Position numbers and translations under genes: made by a program. A DNA stretch of 59,096 bases from an uncultured Lachnospiraceae bacterium (lineage in GTDB: Bacteria; Bacillota; Clostridia; Lachnospirales; Lachnospiraceae). Below the pieces are notes generated by a model, which searched no databases, had not been told where the DNA came from, and saw only the letters and a list, made by a program, of their open reading frames with translations. This document shows, in pieces, positions 16,367 through 24,625 of this stretch (the stretch's first letter is position 1; every line of letters starts with the position of its first letter). The stretch lies in the NCBI GenBank assembly GCA_947564645.1, contig CANOCU010000019.1, positions 1 to 59,096 of the forward strand, in the 5' to 3' direction.

Positions 16367-16984
16367 ATGGGATATGGTAAGATTACCGCAAAGCAGCAGC
16401 AGATTCTTGATTATATTAAGGAGGAGATCTTAAAGAAAGGCTATCCGCCTGCAGTCAGGGAGATCTGCGAAGCCGTGAATCTGAAATCTACGTCTTCGGT
16501 TCACTCTCATCTTGAGACACTGGAGAAGAACGGTTATATCAGGCGCGATCCTACGAAACCGCGTGCGATCGAGATCTGTGACGACAATTTCCAGATGGTA
16601 CGGACGGAGATGGTCTCCATACCGGTGATCGGGCAGGTGGCGGCCGGACAGCCTATTCTGGCGGAGGAGAACATAGAGAGCTACTTCCCCGTTCCGGCTG
16701 AAATGGTGCCAAATGGTGAATCGTTTGCCCTGAAAGTCAAGGGAGATTCCATGATCAATGTGGGAATCTATAATGGAGATCAGATTTTCGTGAAATGCTG
16801 TCAGACGGCCAATAACGGCGATACCGTAGTCGCACTGATCGATGATTCCGCTACGGTCAAGACTTTTTATAAAGAAGACGGTCATATCCGCCTTCAGCCG
16901 GAGAATGATTCCATGGATCCGATCATTGTGGAGGATTGTCAGATCCTGGGAAAGGTTTTTGGTATTTTCAGATTATATCGTTGA
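16367..16984 (+). CDS. lexA: SOS repressor LexA
   Basis: 205 residues, standard length. A winged-helix DNA-binding domain (1-70, [17 protein letters not shown]) is followed by the S24 self-cleavage domain. The scissile bond is A93-G94 in VAAGQP, the catalytic serine is S128 in KGDSMIN and the lysine is K165 in ATVKTFYK. RecA filaments trigger cleavage, releasing genes with CGAAC-type boxes. Candidate targets in this window are its own promoter, the YneA-like gene, the TtcA-like/recombinase pair and the restriction-modification gene at 43660-45990. Confidence 0.97.
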   Translation: MGYGKITAKQQQILDYIKEEILKKGYPPAVREICEAVNLKSTSSVHSHLETLEKNGYIRRDPTKPRAIEICDDNFQMVRTEMVSIPVIGQVAAGQPILAEENIESYFPVPAEMVPNGESFALKVKGDSMINVGIYNGDQIFVKCCQTANNGDTVVALIDDSATVKTFYKEDGHIRLQPENDSMDPIIVEDCQILGKVFGIFRLYR

Positions 16985-17059
16985 TCAAAATGAATGAAAA
17001 TCCCATATGATTTCGATTGTTTTATTTTCCAGTATAGCAACGAAACAGTACGACATACT

Positions 17060-17096
17060 AATAGTAACTGTTTGGTTTATCTGAGCAGTTACTATT
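17060..17096 (+). terminator. Hairpin after lexA
   Basis: Perfect 11-bp stem AATAGTAACTG/CAGTTACTATT (17060-17070 with 17086-17096), 15-base loop, followed by GTGTTTT. Probably the lexA terminator; the T run is interrupted. Confidence 0.6.
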
Positions 17097-17212
17097 GTGT
17101 TTTACCTGGGGATTTTTCTCTATAGCTATAGACAGTAAAATCCTTTATTTTGCACAGAGGCTGCACGAAAGTCTGTGGATTATACTTTTGGCGGCCTCAG
17201 ATCGGAGGAGAT

Positions 17213-17434
17213 ATGAAAAATAAAGGTTTGGATTGTCTTGCACTGACGATCGCCATTATCGGCGCCATTAACTGGGGGCTGATCGGTCTTTTCAGTTTTG
17301 ACCTTGTGGCTTTTGTCTTTGGTAACATGTCATGGTTTTCAAGGATCATTTATGCCCTGGTAGGTATTGCCGGTCTCTATATCATCACGTTTTATATGTA
17401 TGCGGGCGGCGATGTCAGGGAAGCCGAATCGTAG
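17213..17434 (+). CDS. DUF378 family small membrane protein
   Basis: 73 residues with two hydrophobic helices, matching the DUF378 (YuzA-like) family in LDCLALTIAIIGAINWGLIG and the FDLVAFVFG to IIYALVGIAGLY arrangement. The role is unknown; the protein is probably entirely in the membrane. The frame extends upstream, but the ATG at 17213 follows GGAGGAG and matches the family N-terminus. It stands alone after lexA and is convergent with rsfS. Confidence 0.88.
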   Translation: MKNKGLDCLALTIAIIGAINWGLIGLFSFDLVAFVFGNMSWFSRIIYALVGIAGLYIITFYMYAGGDVREAES

Positions 17435-17492
17435 TATCCGGCTGTCTGCAAACCAGAATTACCAGAATCGATAGCAGATTTAACACAGGGGC

Positions 17493-17519
17493 GCCCGGCA
17501 TTGTCATACTTTGCCGGGC
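17493..17519. terminator. GC-rich hairpin between convergent genes
   Basis: GCCCGGCA/TGCCGGGC (17493-17500 with 17512-17519) lies between DUF378 and rsfS, where both units should end. Neither side has a proper T tract. Confidence 0.45.
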
Positions 17520-17566
17520 ACTCTGAGTTGTTACGCTTCTAATTGTCTCGCTTTTGTCTCACATTT

Positions 17567-17908
17567 CTATAGAGAGTCTATCTGCTTTCCGTCTCTCCAG
17601 ATACGTTCCAGATCGTAAAAAAGGCGGTTCTCCTTATCAAAGATATGAATGATCACGTCATGGAAATCCAACAGTACCCAGTTCGCATTCTGATATCCCT
17701 CTATCTGTCGAAGGGGTACGCCTGCCCTGCCCAACGTCTCCTCCACATGATCGGAGAGCGCCTGGATCTGGCTGTGGTTCGTTCCGTTGGCAATGATGAA
17801 ATAATCTGCGATAACGGAGACCTCGCTGATATCGATGGTCTTGATCTCCTCCGCCTTTTTATCTTCCAGTGCTTTGATGGCAAGCCTGGCGATTTCTTTA
17901 CTGTCCAT
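17567..17908 (-). CDS. rsfS: Ribosome silencing factor RsfS
   Basis: 113 residues. RsfS binds ribosomal protein L14 and blocks joining of the subunits when nutrients are short. Motifs are IDISEVSVIADYFIIANGTN, then GYQNANWVLLDFHDVIIHIF and a C-terminal YDLERIW. It is the last gene of the minus-strand chain obgE-yhbY-nadD-yqeK-rsfS. The 113-base gap before it contains no gene, although many relatives have an LCP-family gene in this place. Confidence 0.95.
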   Translation of the reverse strand: MDSKEIARLAIKALEDKKAEEIKTIDISEVSVIADYFIIANGTNHSQIQALSDHVEETLGRAGVPLRQIEGYQNANWVLLDFHDVIIHIFDKENRLFYDLERIWRDGKQIDSL

Positions 17909-18021
17909 ATTTTACTCCATTTCTGCGCCGCTTTGGTCTGAGCATATTGCGACTGCGCATCATTATTTCCTCAAGGTCATTATATAGCTTCCGGTTTTTC
18001 GTAGAAGCGGTCTTTTCATTC

Positions 18022-18630
18022 TTAGCTGCCCTGATGTATCTGACAATAATACTCGTAAGTATCCCGTGTCATAGAATCTATTTTACCGCCTTTGCGGGAA
18101 AGATAATCCAGGGTATCGCTTAAGATCTTGCACAGGGTCCTGTCCAGATCCTGATATGCCATCTTCCGCACTTCCTGCAGATTCTGGACGTCCGCGTAGC
18201 TTCGCTTGGCCCGTTCTCTGCCCGGCTCAATGTAGTCTGCAATATAGATGATCTTCTCCAGCGGACTCATATGAGGCCTGCCCGTGGTATGATAGCTGAT
18301 CGCCTGCAGGATCTCATCATCGGTAATGCCGTATTTTTTCCGGGCCAGACAGCTTCCGGCTTTTGCGTGCAGCAACGGTGAATGATCTTCCGTTTCAATC
18401 TCAGACAGCAGCATCTTGTTTTTTCTGCACAGAGAGATCTGTTTATGATGGCTCATACACTTGGCACAGTCATGAAGCATTCCAGCGGTCAGCGCCTTCT
18501 CCACATCCACACCGTGTACCATGGCCAGGTTTGCCGCCGTATAGGCAACGCCAAGGGTATGCTCGTAGCGCTTGTGTTCCAGTGTCTGCTCCATTTCTTT
18601 CCTGAGTTTCGCAAGGTTCATCGCTTTCAT
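18022..18630 (-). CDS. yqeK: YqeK-type HD-domain hydrolase (Ap4A hydrolase)
   Basis: 202 residues. The HD metal-binding set is visible: RYEHTLGV, LTAGMLHDCAK (HD pair), HSPLLHAKAG, AISYHTTGRP and YIADYIEPGR. Members cleave diadenosine tetraphosphate symmetrically to ADP. ATG at 18630 overlaps the nadD stop in ATGA form and matches the family start, so the longer frame to 18744 is not used. The nadD-yqeK pair is conserved across Firmicutes. Confidence 0.94.
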   Translation of the reverse strand: MKAMNLAKLRKEMEQTLEHKRYEHTLGVAYTAANLAMVHGVDVEKALTAGMLHDCAKCMSHHKQISLCRKNKMLLSEIETEDHSPLLHAKAGSCLARKKYGITDDEILQAISYHTTGRPHMSPLEKIIYIADYIEPGRERAKRSYADVQNLQEVRKMAYQDLDRTLCKILSDTLDYLSRKGGKIDSMTRDTYEYYCQIHQGS

Positions 18631-19229
18631 AAATACAGCCCTTTCTCCTCGATATAGGCTCTGACGGATGCGGGAACGTCTGCCTCTATGGAGACTCCGT
18701 CCGCAACCTTTCTGCGAATTTCCGAAGAGGAAATATCCATACATTCCGTTTTCAATAAAAAGATGACAGCCTGGCTGGTCTGTTCCAGGTATTTGATCTG
18801 CGCTTCCATGTCCGCTACGGTCTTGTCATCCCGCACTGCCGCAAGCAGCCTGCAGTTTGCGAAAATGCGCTCCGGTTTCGCCCATTTCGGGATCTGAAAA
18901 AGGTTGTCCGCACCAAGGATAAAATAAAACTCCGTATCCGGGGTTTCCTGCTTCAGACGCTCCAGTGTCTCATACGTGTACGTATTGCCGGGATGGTCGA
19001 TCTCGATCGTGGACAGGGAAAAGCCGGCTTCTTCCCGGATCGCCAGCGCTGTCATCTCGGCCCGGATCTGTCCGGACGGTATCTTCTGCGCCGCCTTCAT
19101 ATAGGGTTCCCCACAGGGGATAAATAAGATCTCATCCAGTGCGAACTGTTCTCTGGCCTTTCTGGCAAGCGCCAGATGCCCGTTGTGGATCGGATTGAAG
19201 GTGCCGCCCATAATGCCTGTTTTTTTCAA
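18627..19229 (-). CDS. nadD: Nicotinate-nucleotide adenylyltransferase
   Basis: 200 residues. NadD joins nicotinate mononucleotide and ATP to form deamido-NAD, a late step of NAD synthesis. The nucleotidyl transferase motif is near the N-terminus, GIMGGTFNPIHNGHLA, and the ISSSEIRRKV block (with SSSxIR) is near the C-terminus. It starts 2 bases after the yhbY stop and overlaps yqeK by 4 bases, indicating tight coupling in the ribosome-biogenesis chain. Confidence 0.96.
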   Translation of the reverse strand: MKKTGIMGGTFNPIHNGHLALARKAREQFALDEILFIPCGEPYMKAAQKIPSGQIRAEMTALAIREEAGFSLSTIEIDHPGNTYTYETLERLKQETPDTEFYFILGADNLFQIPKWAKPERIFANCRLLAAVRDDKTVADMEAQIKYLEQTSQAVIFLLKTECMDISSSEIRRKVADGVSIEADVPASVRAYIEEKGLYL

Positions 19230-19231
19230 GG

Positions 19232-19540
19232 TCAGCCTCCTGTTGCTTTTTCCTTTGGCAGTATGATCCTGGGATTTTTCTTGTCAGGCTTATACAGGAT
19301 GATCTTCTTGCCGATTACCTGTACGACCTGGGAATGTGTCCTCTCAGCCACCATCTGCGCGATCTCATGAGGATCATCGAAGCAGTTTTTGAGTACTGCG
19401 ATCTTGAGCAGCTCTCTTGTGTTGAATGCTTCCTCGATCCCTTTGGTAAATTCCGGCGTCAGACTGGATTTACCGACCTGAAAGATGGGGGTCAGATTAT
19501 TTGCCAGACTCTTTAAGTAGGCTCTCTGTTTGCTTGTCAT
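19232..19540 (-). CDS. yhbY: YhbY family RNA-binding protein
   Basis: 102 residues, a single CRM (CRS1-YhbY) domain that binds pre-50S ribosomal RNA. Visible motifs are LTSKQRAYLKSLAN-like start (MTSKQRAYLKSLANN), IFQVGKSSLTPEF and GKKIILYKPDKKNPRI. The frame is open to 19642, but ATG at 19540 is preceded by GAGG at the right distance and matches family starts. It follows obgE after a ~120-base spacer. Confidence 0.93.
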   Translation of the reverse strand: MTSKQRAYLKSLANNLTPIFQVGKSSLTPEFTKGIEEAFNTRELLKIAVLKNCFDDPHEIAQMVAERTHSQVVQVIGKKIILYKPDKKNPRIILPKEKATGG

Positions 19541-19659
19541 AATATACCTCATATTTGATGTTGATCCGCTTTTCTTGCTTGTGGCTTCACGTCCCTGGGT
19601 GTATATGCCGCGTATACTTTGTGTATGCAGCGTATGCTTCATGAAAAGCAGACATGAAT

Positions 19660-21009
<1,350 letters not shown>

Positions 21010-21087
21010 TCATCAGAAAAAAGGCTCCAAACACAGCCCATCCCTGCGAACAACGATGGACAATGCCTGAAGCCTGAATCGATCCTA

Positions 21088-21372
21088 TTATTTCTCTACA
21101 GGATATACGGAAGCCTGTTTCTTGTCTCTTCCCTTCCTCTCGAAGCGAAGCACACCGTCAACAAGCGCAAACAATGTGTCATCCCCGCCTCTTCCTACGT
21201 TAACGCCGGGATGGATCTTCGTTCCGCGCTGTCTGTATAAGATATTGCCGGCTTTCACAAACTGTCCGTCAGCTCTCTTGGCGCCAAGTCTCTTGGACTC
21301 GGAATCTCTGCCGTTCTTAGTGGAACCAACACCCTTCTTATGTGCAAAAAACTGAAGGTTCATATTCAACAT
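21088..21372 (-). CDS. rpmA: 50S ribosomal protein L27
   Basis: 94 residues. The mature protein begins at [15 protein letters not shown]; the preceding MLNMNLQFF is the Firmicutes N-terminal extension that Prp must remove before L27 can work in the peptidyl transferase centre. The rest ([27 protein letters not shown]) is standard L27. AGGAGG lies upstream of the ATG. Prp is encoded directly upstream, so substrate and protease are made together. Confidence 0.97.
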   Translation of the reverse strand: MLNMNLQFFAHKKGVGSTKNGRDSESKRLGAKRADGQFVKAGNILYRQRGTKIHPGVNVGRGGDDTLFALVDGVLRFERKGRDKKQASVYPVEK

Positions 21373-21376
21373 GGTA

Positions 21377-21709
21377 TTACACCTCCTTAAAATGCAGTCT
21401 GCAATGTTTCTTTCCGTATTGTTCTTCGATACGGGTCAAGCCGAGTACAAGAGAATCGATCAGTACTCTCGAGGTTTCCTTCATGGGCTGTTCCCTGAAA
21501 AGGCAGCGGATCAGGCCGCGCTTCTCATCGCATGTCACATCCATCTTCTCTCCGGTGATCTCCTCTAAGGAGTTGATGGTATTGATGACTAACGCCGAGA
21601 CTGCCGCACAGACGATATCTTCACCGTATGCTGCAAACCCTGCATGTCCGTCACAGATAAATCCCCGATATTCTCCTGCCCTCGTCTTATGAAATGTGAT
21701 CTTTATCAT
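21377..21709 (-). CDS. prp: Ribosomal-processing cysteine protease Prp
   Basis: 110 residues. The catalytic pair is H22 (CDGHAGFA) and C34 ([12 protein letters not shown]), at the same numbers as in the studied Prp of Staphylococcus aureus. Prp cuts the L27 N-terminal extension after the FF pair. It starts at ATG 21709 behind AGAGGTG and ends 4 bases before rpmA. The intergenic space to rplU holds one copy of the palindromic repeat (21741-21773). Confidence 0.95.
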   Translation of the reverse strand: MIKITFHKTRAGEYRGFICDGHAGFAAYGEDIVCAAVSALVINTINSLEEITGEKMDVTCDEKRGLIRCLFREQPMKETSRVLIDSLVLGLTRIEEQYGKKHCRLHFKEV

Positions 21710-21740
21710 CTCACACCTCTGCACAAACTCTTATATCGCA

Positions 21741-21773
21741 TAGCAAACGAAATTTCCGATATCGTTTACCATA
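21741..21773. repeat. Palindromic repeat copy between rplU and prp
   Basis: TAGCAAACGA to TCGTTTACCATA, with about 29 of 36 positions shared with the 16252-16288 element. The inverted repeat has two mismatches. It lies inside the rplU-prp operon. Confidence 0.65.
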
Positions 21774-21779
21774 AATAAA

Positions 21780-22085
21780 TTATGCATTTATTTTGTCGAT
21801 CTTAACCTGAGTGTATGCTTGTCTGTGACCATTTTTCTTGTGATAGCCGGTCTTTCTCTTGTACTTGTATACGATCACTTTGCGGTACTTGCCCTGATCC
21901 ATAACGGTTCCGGTAACGGTTGCACTCTGGACATCCCCTGCAACTTTAAGTTCCTGATCGCTGACAGCTATAACCTGGTCAAATGTAACAGAAGTTCCTA
22001 CTTCGGCATCCAGCTTCTCAACTTTGATGACATCTCCTTCGGAAACTTTGTACTGCTTTCCACCTGTTGCGATAATTGCGTACAT
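21780..22085 (-). CDS. rplU: 50S ribosomal protein L21
   Basis: 101 residues: MYAIIATGGKQYKVSEGD at the start, KVIVYKYKRKTGYHKKNGHR near the end (the RNA-binding KKR...Y..K block) and TQVKIDKI. L21 is a 50S protein that binds 23S rRNA. GGAGGTG precedes the ATG. It is the first gene of the rplU-prp-rpmA-obgE run and has its own promoter and structured leader, so it can be expressed independently of the accessory genes inserted upstream. Confidence 0.96.
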   Translation of the reverse strand: MYAIIATGGKQYKVSEGDVIKVEKLDAEVGTSVTFDQVIAVSDQELKVAGDVQSATVTGTVMDQGKYRKVIVYKYKRKTGYHKKNGHRQAYTQVKIDKINA

Positions 22086-22176
22086 ATGGCACCTCCTATT
22101 CATGAACAAAAGTTCATTTACTCGCCAGCTTTGGTGATGCCAGAGGGCATACTTCTACCTCGCTGTGCGGCATACT
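22086..22176 (-). ncRNA. Probable L21 leader RNA
   Basis: The transcript from 22182-22210 would have a ~90-base leader with GCCGCACAGCGAGG, a CCTCTGGCATCACCAAAGC segment and a final hairpin ATGAAC/GTTCAT just before the ribosome site. Firmicutes have a known L21 leader in this place, thought to bind free L21 and limit its own synthesis. I assign it by position and general look, without covariance scoring. Confidence 0.55.
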
Positions 22177-22181
22177 CATGT

Positions 22182-22210
22182 ATCATAACCGGTTTGGGGA
22201 TATTTGTCAA
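22182..22210 (-). promoter_or_regulatory. rplU promoter
   Basis: On the minus strand: TTGACA (22210-22205), 17 bases, TATGAT (22187-22182). A near-consensus promoter placed between the nuclease-like gene and rplU. Confidence 0.8.
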
Positions 22211-22228
22211 TAAAAATATTGAAATTTG

Positions 22229-22882
22229 CTAATTTCGTTTATGTGTTTCGCTTATATCAATATAAAAACTATTTTTTATCAAATGTCTTATACTTTCCGG
22301 AATCGTTTTTTGGTCATCTTTTACAAGTAGATTTTCATATTTGGAAATACATGCATCTTTTACAAAAATAAAGTCTACCACTTCTCCATCATTACTCTTC
22401 TCTATTGATGAATCCTCTACTCTTAATGACATCGGTAAAAAAAGATCATTGATCTTCCTTCCATTCAGATCTATATTTTCAGTCAGCCCCAACGTAAACT
22501 CGAGATTTGTGACACTCAATTTATATACTATTGTCAGCGTATGCAGTTCTTTTAAGATACATACCATATCGGTTGTCAATTCCGGCAATCTTTTTAAACA
22601 GGGAAGCTTTTTTCTTGCATTGGCATAAGGCTTTTTTACCGAGAAGAAGAATTGGCTGCTGGTAAGCTTTCCGGCTTTCGCATTTTTGTAAAACGATTTT
22701 GCAGACAGAGTAGTTTCTACCCCTGTAAGATGAAGAAAATGGTCTACCGGAAAGGATACTTCAAAAAATTCATTTCCATATACATATAGAAACGTTCTAC
22801 CAGCTAGTTTTTGACTGTATACATTCGCTGAATTTATAATATCCAACCGTATCGCATTTTTCTTATCTGTTTTTGTCGCCAT
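22229..22882 (-). CDS. PBECR4-like putative nuclease (candidate toxin)
   Basis: 217 residues, soluble, basic. The FPVDHFLHLTGV block (44-55), AKSFYKNAKAG (61-71), and the later LFLPMSLRVED and VVDFIFVKD segments resemble the PBECR4 family (phage-associated BECR-fold, RelE/EndoU-like nucleases); this is recognised by eye. ATG 22882 is set by GAGGTACAA; an upstream in-frame ATG at 22921 lies inside the preceding hairpin. Upstream, in order, come a hairpin (22900-22929), two pseudoknotted RNA units (22961-23119) and a promoter. That order fits an RNA-antitoxin/toxin pair. It does not resemble ToxN, CptN or TenpN as I know them. Confidence 0.6.
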   Translation of the reverse strand: MATKTDKKNAIRLDIINSANVYSQKLAGRTFLYVYGNEFFEVSFPVDHFLHLTGVETTLSAKSFYKNAKAGKLTSSQFFFSVKKPYANARKKLPCLKRLPELTTDMVCILKELHTLTIVYKLSVTNLEFTLGLTENIDLNGRKINDLFLPMSLRVEDSSIEKSNDGEVVDFIFVKDACISKYENLLVKDDQKTIPESIRHLIKNSFYIDISETHKRN

Positions 22883-22899
22883 TTGTACCTCATATGTAA

Positions 22900-22929
22900 A
22901 GAGGAGTGTGATGTAAGCCACACTCCTCT
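22900..22929 (-). terminator. Attenuator-like hairpin before the nuclease-like gene
   Basis: Perfect 11-bp stem AGAGGAGTGTG/CACACTCCTCT (22929-22919 with 22910-22900), 8-base loop, followed by only TTTACAT. It lies 18 bases upstream of the ATG. A weak terminator here would let most transcripts end after the RNA units and a minority read into the gene, as in type III toxin-antitoxin loci. Confidence 0.7.
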
Positions 22930-22950
22930 AAGAATTTCATGGAAAAAGAG

Positions 22951-23156
22951 TTTTCTGCTGGTTGTCAGCCTCGGTATCCAGTAAAGACACCTAAAATGAC
23001 GTGGAAATCATTAAGTCCCCCACGTGGACTACAACTTAAATCCAAGTTGCATGGCTCGATGTCCAGTTAAAACATCTTATGAAATGGAAATTTAAACTGC
23101 TCCATTTGCAGTACAACTTTTAACGATGCTCTTACATCGGGAACATTTCTGCTCCT
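22951..23156 (-). ncRNA. Tandem two-unit pseudoknotted RNA (candidate RNA antitoxin)
   Basis: Two units with 82-nt period, starting at AAGTTGTA (23119 and 23037). Unit A: closing stem 23119-23112/23051-23044; P2 23111-23108/23100-23097; P3 23107-23102/23087-23082, whose 5' strand is the P2 loop (H-type pseudoknot); P4 23076-23072/23062-23058. Unit B: closing stem 23035-23031/22965-22961; P2 23029-23026/23018-23015; P3 23025-23020/23004-22999; P4 22991-22987/22977-22973. P4 loops are both 9 nt ending ACTGG, followed by GAG. Stems differ in sequence but keep pairing. A partial third unit may precede unit A (CGATG/CATCG, 23139-23135/23128-23124). Confidence 0.75.
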
Positions 23157-23162
23157 ACCTAT

Positions 23163-23190
23163 ATTATAGCAATTTAATTTCAAAAATCAA
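23163..23190 (-). promoter_or_regulatory. Promoter of the tandem RNA / nuclease locus
   Basis: On the minus strand: TTGATT (23190-23185), 16 bases, TATAAT (23168-23163). Transcription would begin near 23156, about 37 bases before the first RNA unit. Confidence 0.75.
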
Positions 23191-23245
23191 TCAATTTTCA
23201 GTAATTTCCAAACATTTCTAAGTGCTTCAACGAAATACAAAAAAG

Positions 23246-24454
23246 TTAGTCAGCAATATTCCACGCCAGCTCCGGCTGTTGTGACAGGAGTTCGGAGCGG
23301 ATGCCAAGTTCACTGCATCTGGCTTCTATGGCCGCCTGCACATCTTCCTGGGAAACCCATTCGATCCCCAGTTCATCGTGGCAGCGATTGATATAAAGCT
23401 CACAGAGAACCTTCTGCTCTTCCGTGCATCCGCTTAAATCATATTGATAGTACCTTTCGTCACCGACGGTATAGATCACTACAATCATTTCGCCCGGGTA
23501 TGTGTCTGTACCGAACACTTCCTGATAGATGGCATCGCTTTCACCGTATACCTCGCTGACCGAGCGTGCCCACTCTCCATATAATTCTTCCGATCCGTAG
23601 ACGGATGTAATCTTCCCGTCGGACGACAGAATGGATGTCCCACCGTAGTGGTCTCCTGCGCCGCCGGAACCATAATCAAATAACATTCCATTGTTGTAGA
23701 TCGTAGTTGCGCTCCTGGCCCAGCACTCGTACTCGGCGGTTATAGATAACTGCCCGTTCTCTTCGCTGACAACAATCACCGCATAACTGTCGTCGTCCGG
23801 GGAATAGATATCGAGGCCGATGAACTTGACGAGTAATTTCTCCGCGCCTGTACTGTCCGGACTGTTCACATAGGCATACTGCACCTGGTCATAGGAAGTC
23901 TTATCCCTATACTCCGGATCCAGAAAATATGCCGCTATCTTCTGACCCAGCTGCTCGAAAGTATAGGAGCTTCCCTCTTCTAGCGGAGGCACGCGGTATT
24001 CGGCTGTCGGATCGTTCATAGTTACCGTAGCCGCAATCTCATTTTTCAAATATTGCTCATATAGGCTGCCTGTGTTTGCTGACGTGCCCTGCTTTTCTGT
24101 GCTTTCCGGCTGGGTGTCAGCTGCGACGGCCGTGTTTCCATCGGCGACATCCGTTGCCGTTTCCGGCTTATCTGCCTCTGTCAGATCCTGTGCATCCACA
24201 TCTATATCGTCCAAAGAATGCTCGTTGCTTCTTTCATCGTTGATCGATTGCCCGCCGCCTGCAGCGTCTCCTGCGGATTCCCCTTCAGTTCCGTCCTCTG
24301 CGGCGCTTCGGCTGTCACCGTTGTCTTTACCACCTGCGCATCCTGACAGAACAAGCACGATCCAAATCGCTGTCAGTGCCAGCATTAATGTTCCTTTCTT
24401 TCTTCTGTTGCACTTCCGATCCTTGCTGCCTTCACACCTGCTGTCATGTTTCAT
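23246..24454 (-). CDS. Lipoprotein of unknown function
   Basis: 402 residues. A signal peptide with lipobox LVLSGC ends at about residue 39, so the protein is lipidated and outside the cell membrane. A long acidic, S/T/D-rich linker (about 40-130) follows. The C-terminal domain (about 150-400) has SSYTFEQLGQKIAAYFLDPEY, TGAEKLLVKFIGLDIYSPDD and a final ELAWNIAD; I do not recognise its family. The start is ATG 24454 (GGGAG upstream). It lies in the accessory block between the RNA/nuclease locus and a palindromic element. Confidence 0.78.
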   Translation of the reverse strand: MKHDSRCEGSKDRKCNRRKKGTLMLALTAIWIVLVLSGCAGGKDNGDSRSAAEDGTEGESAGDAAGGGQSINDERSNEHSLDDIDVDAQDLTEADKPETATDVADGNTAVAADTQPESTEKQGTSANTGSLYEQYLKNEIAATVTMNDPTAEYRVPPLEEGSSYTFEQLGQKIAAYFLDPEYRDKTSYDQVQYAYVNSPDSTGAEKLLVKFIGLDIYSPDDDSYAVIVVSEENGQLSITAEYECWARSATTIYNNGMLFDYGSGGAGDHYGGTSILSSDGKITSVYGSEELYGEWARSVSEVYGESDAIYQEVFGTDTYPGEMIVVIYTVGDERYYQYDLSGCTEEQKVLCELYINRCHDELGIEWVSQEDVQAAIEARCSELGIRSELLSQQPELAWNIAD

Positions 24455-24473
24455 TTGTCTTCTCCCTTTCTCA

Positions 24474-24590
24474 CTTATAGTTATAGTTAACGACATTGGA
24501 AATTTCGCCTTCGTCCCTGCCAAAGCTTCTGTATATGACTTTGGCAGGAGCCAGACACAGAAATTTGTTATGCCGTTTACTATAACTAAG
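24474..24590. repeat. MITE-like element with inverted arms and internal hairpin
   Basis: Arms 24474-24496 and 24570-24590 are inverted copies with few mismatches (core ATGTCGTTAACTATAA against ATGCCGTTTACTATAA). Each arm matches half of the 16252-16288 palindrome. Between them is a perfect 10-bp hairpin CCTGCCAAAG/CTTTGGCAGG (24516-24525 with 24539-24548). No transposase is encoded. It separates the lipoprotein gene from the MerR gene. Confidence 0.7.
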
Positions 24591-24625
24591 GATAGGCATC
24601 CTCCAAGCGACTTGTCAAGGGATTT

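Noticed and set aside
22100-22117. LexA-like box in the rplU leader
   Set aside because: TGAACAAAAGTTCA has the wrong first base and sits just before the ribosome site, downstream of the promoter. It fits better as the hairpin of the L21 leader.
22229-22882. ToxN, CptN or TenpN toxin
   Set aside because: The sequence does not show the features I know from these families and contains BECR/PBECR4-like blocks instead. Only the locus layout is shared.
22951-23156. CRISPR-like repeat array
   Set aside because: Only two units with an 82-nt period. The differences lie in the paired stem positions and compensate each other, which is RNA structure, not repeat-spacer design. No cas genes are present.
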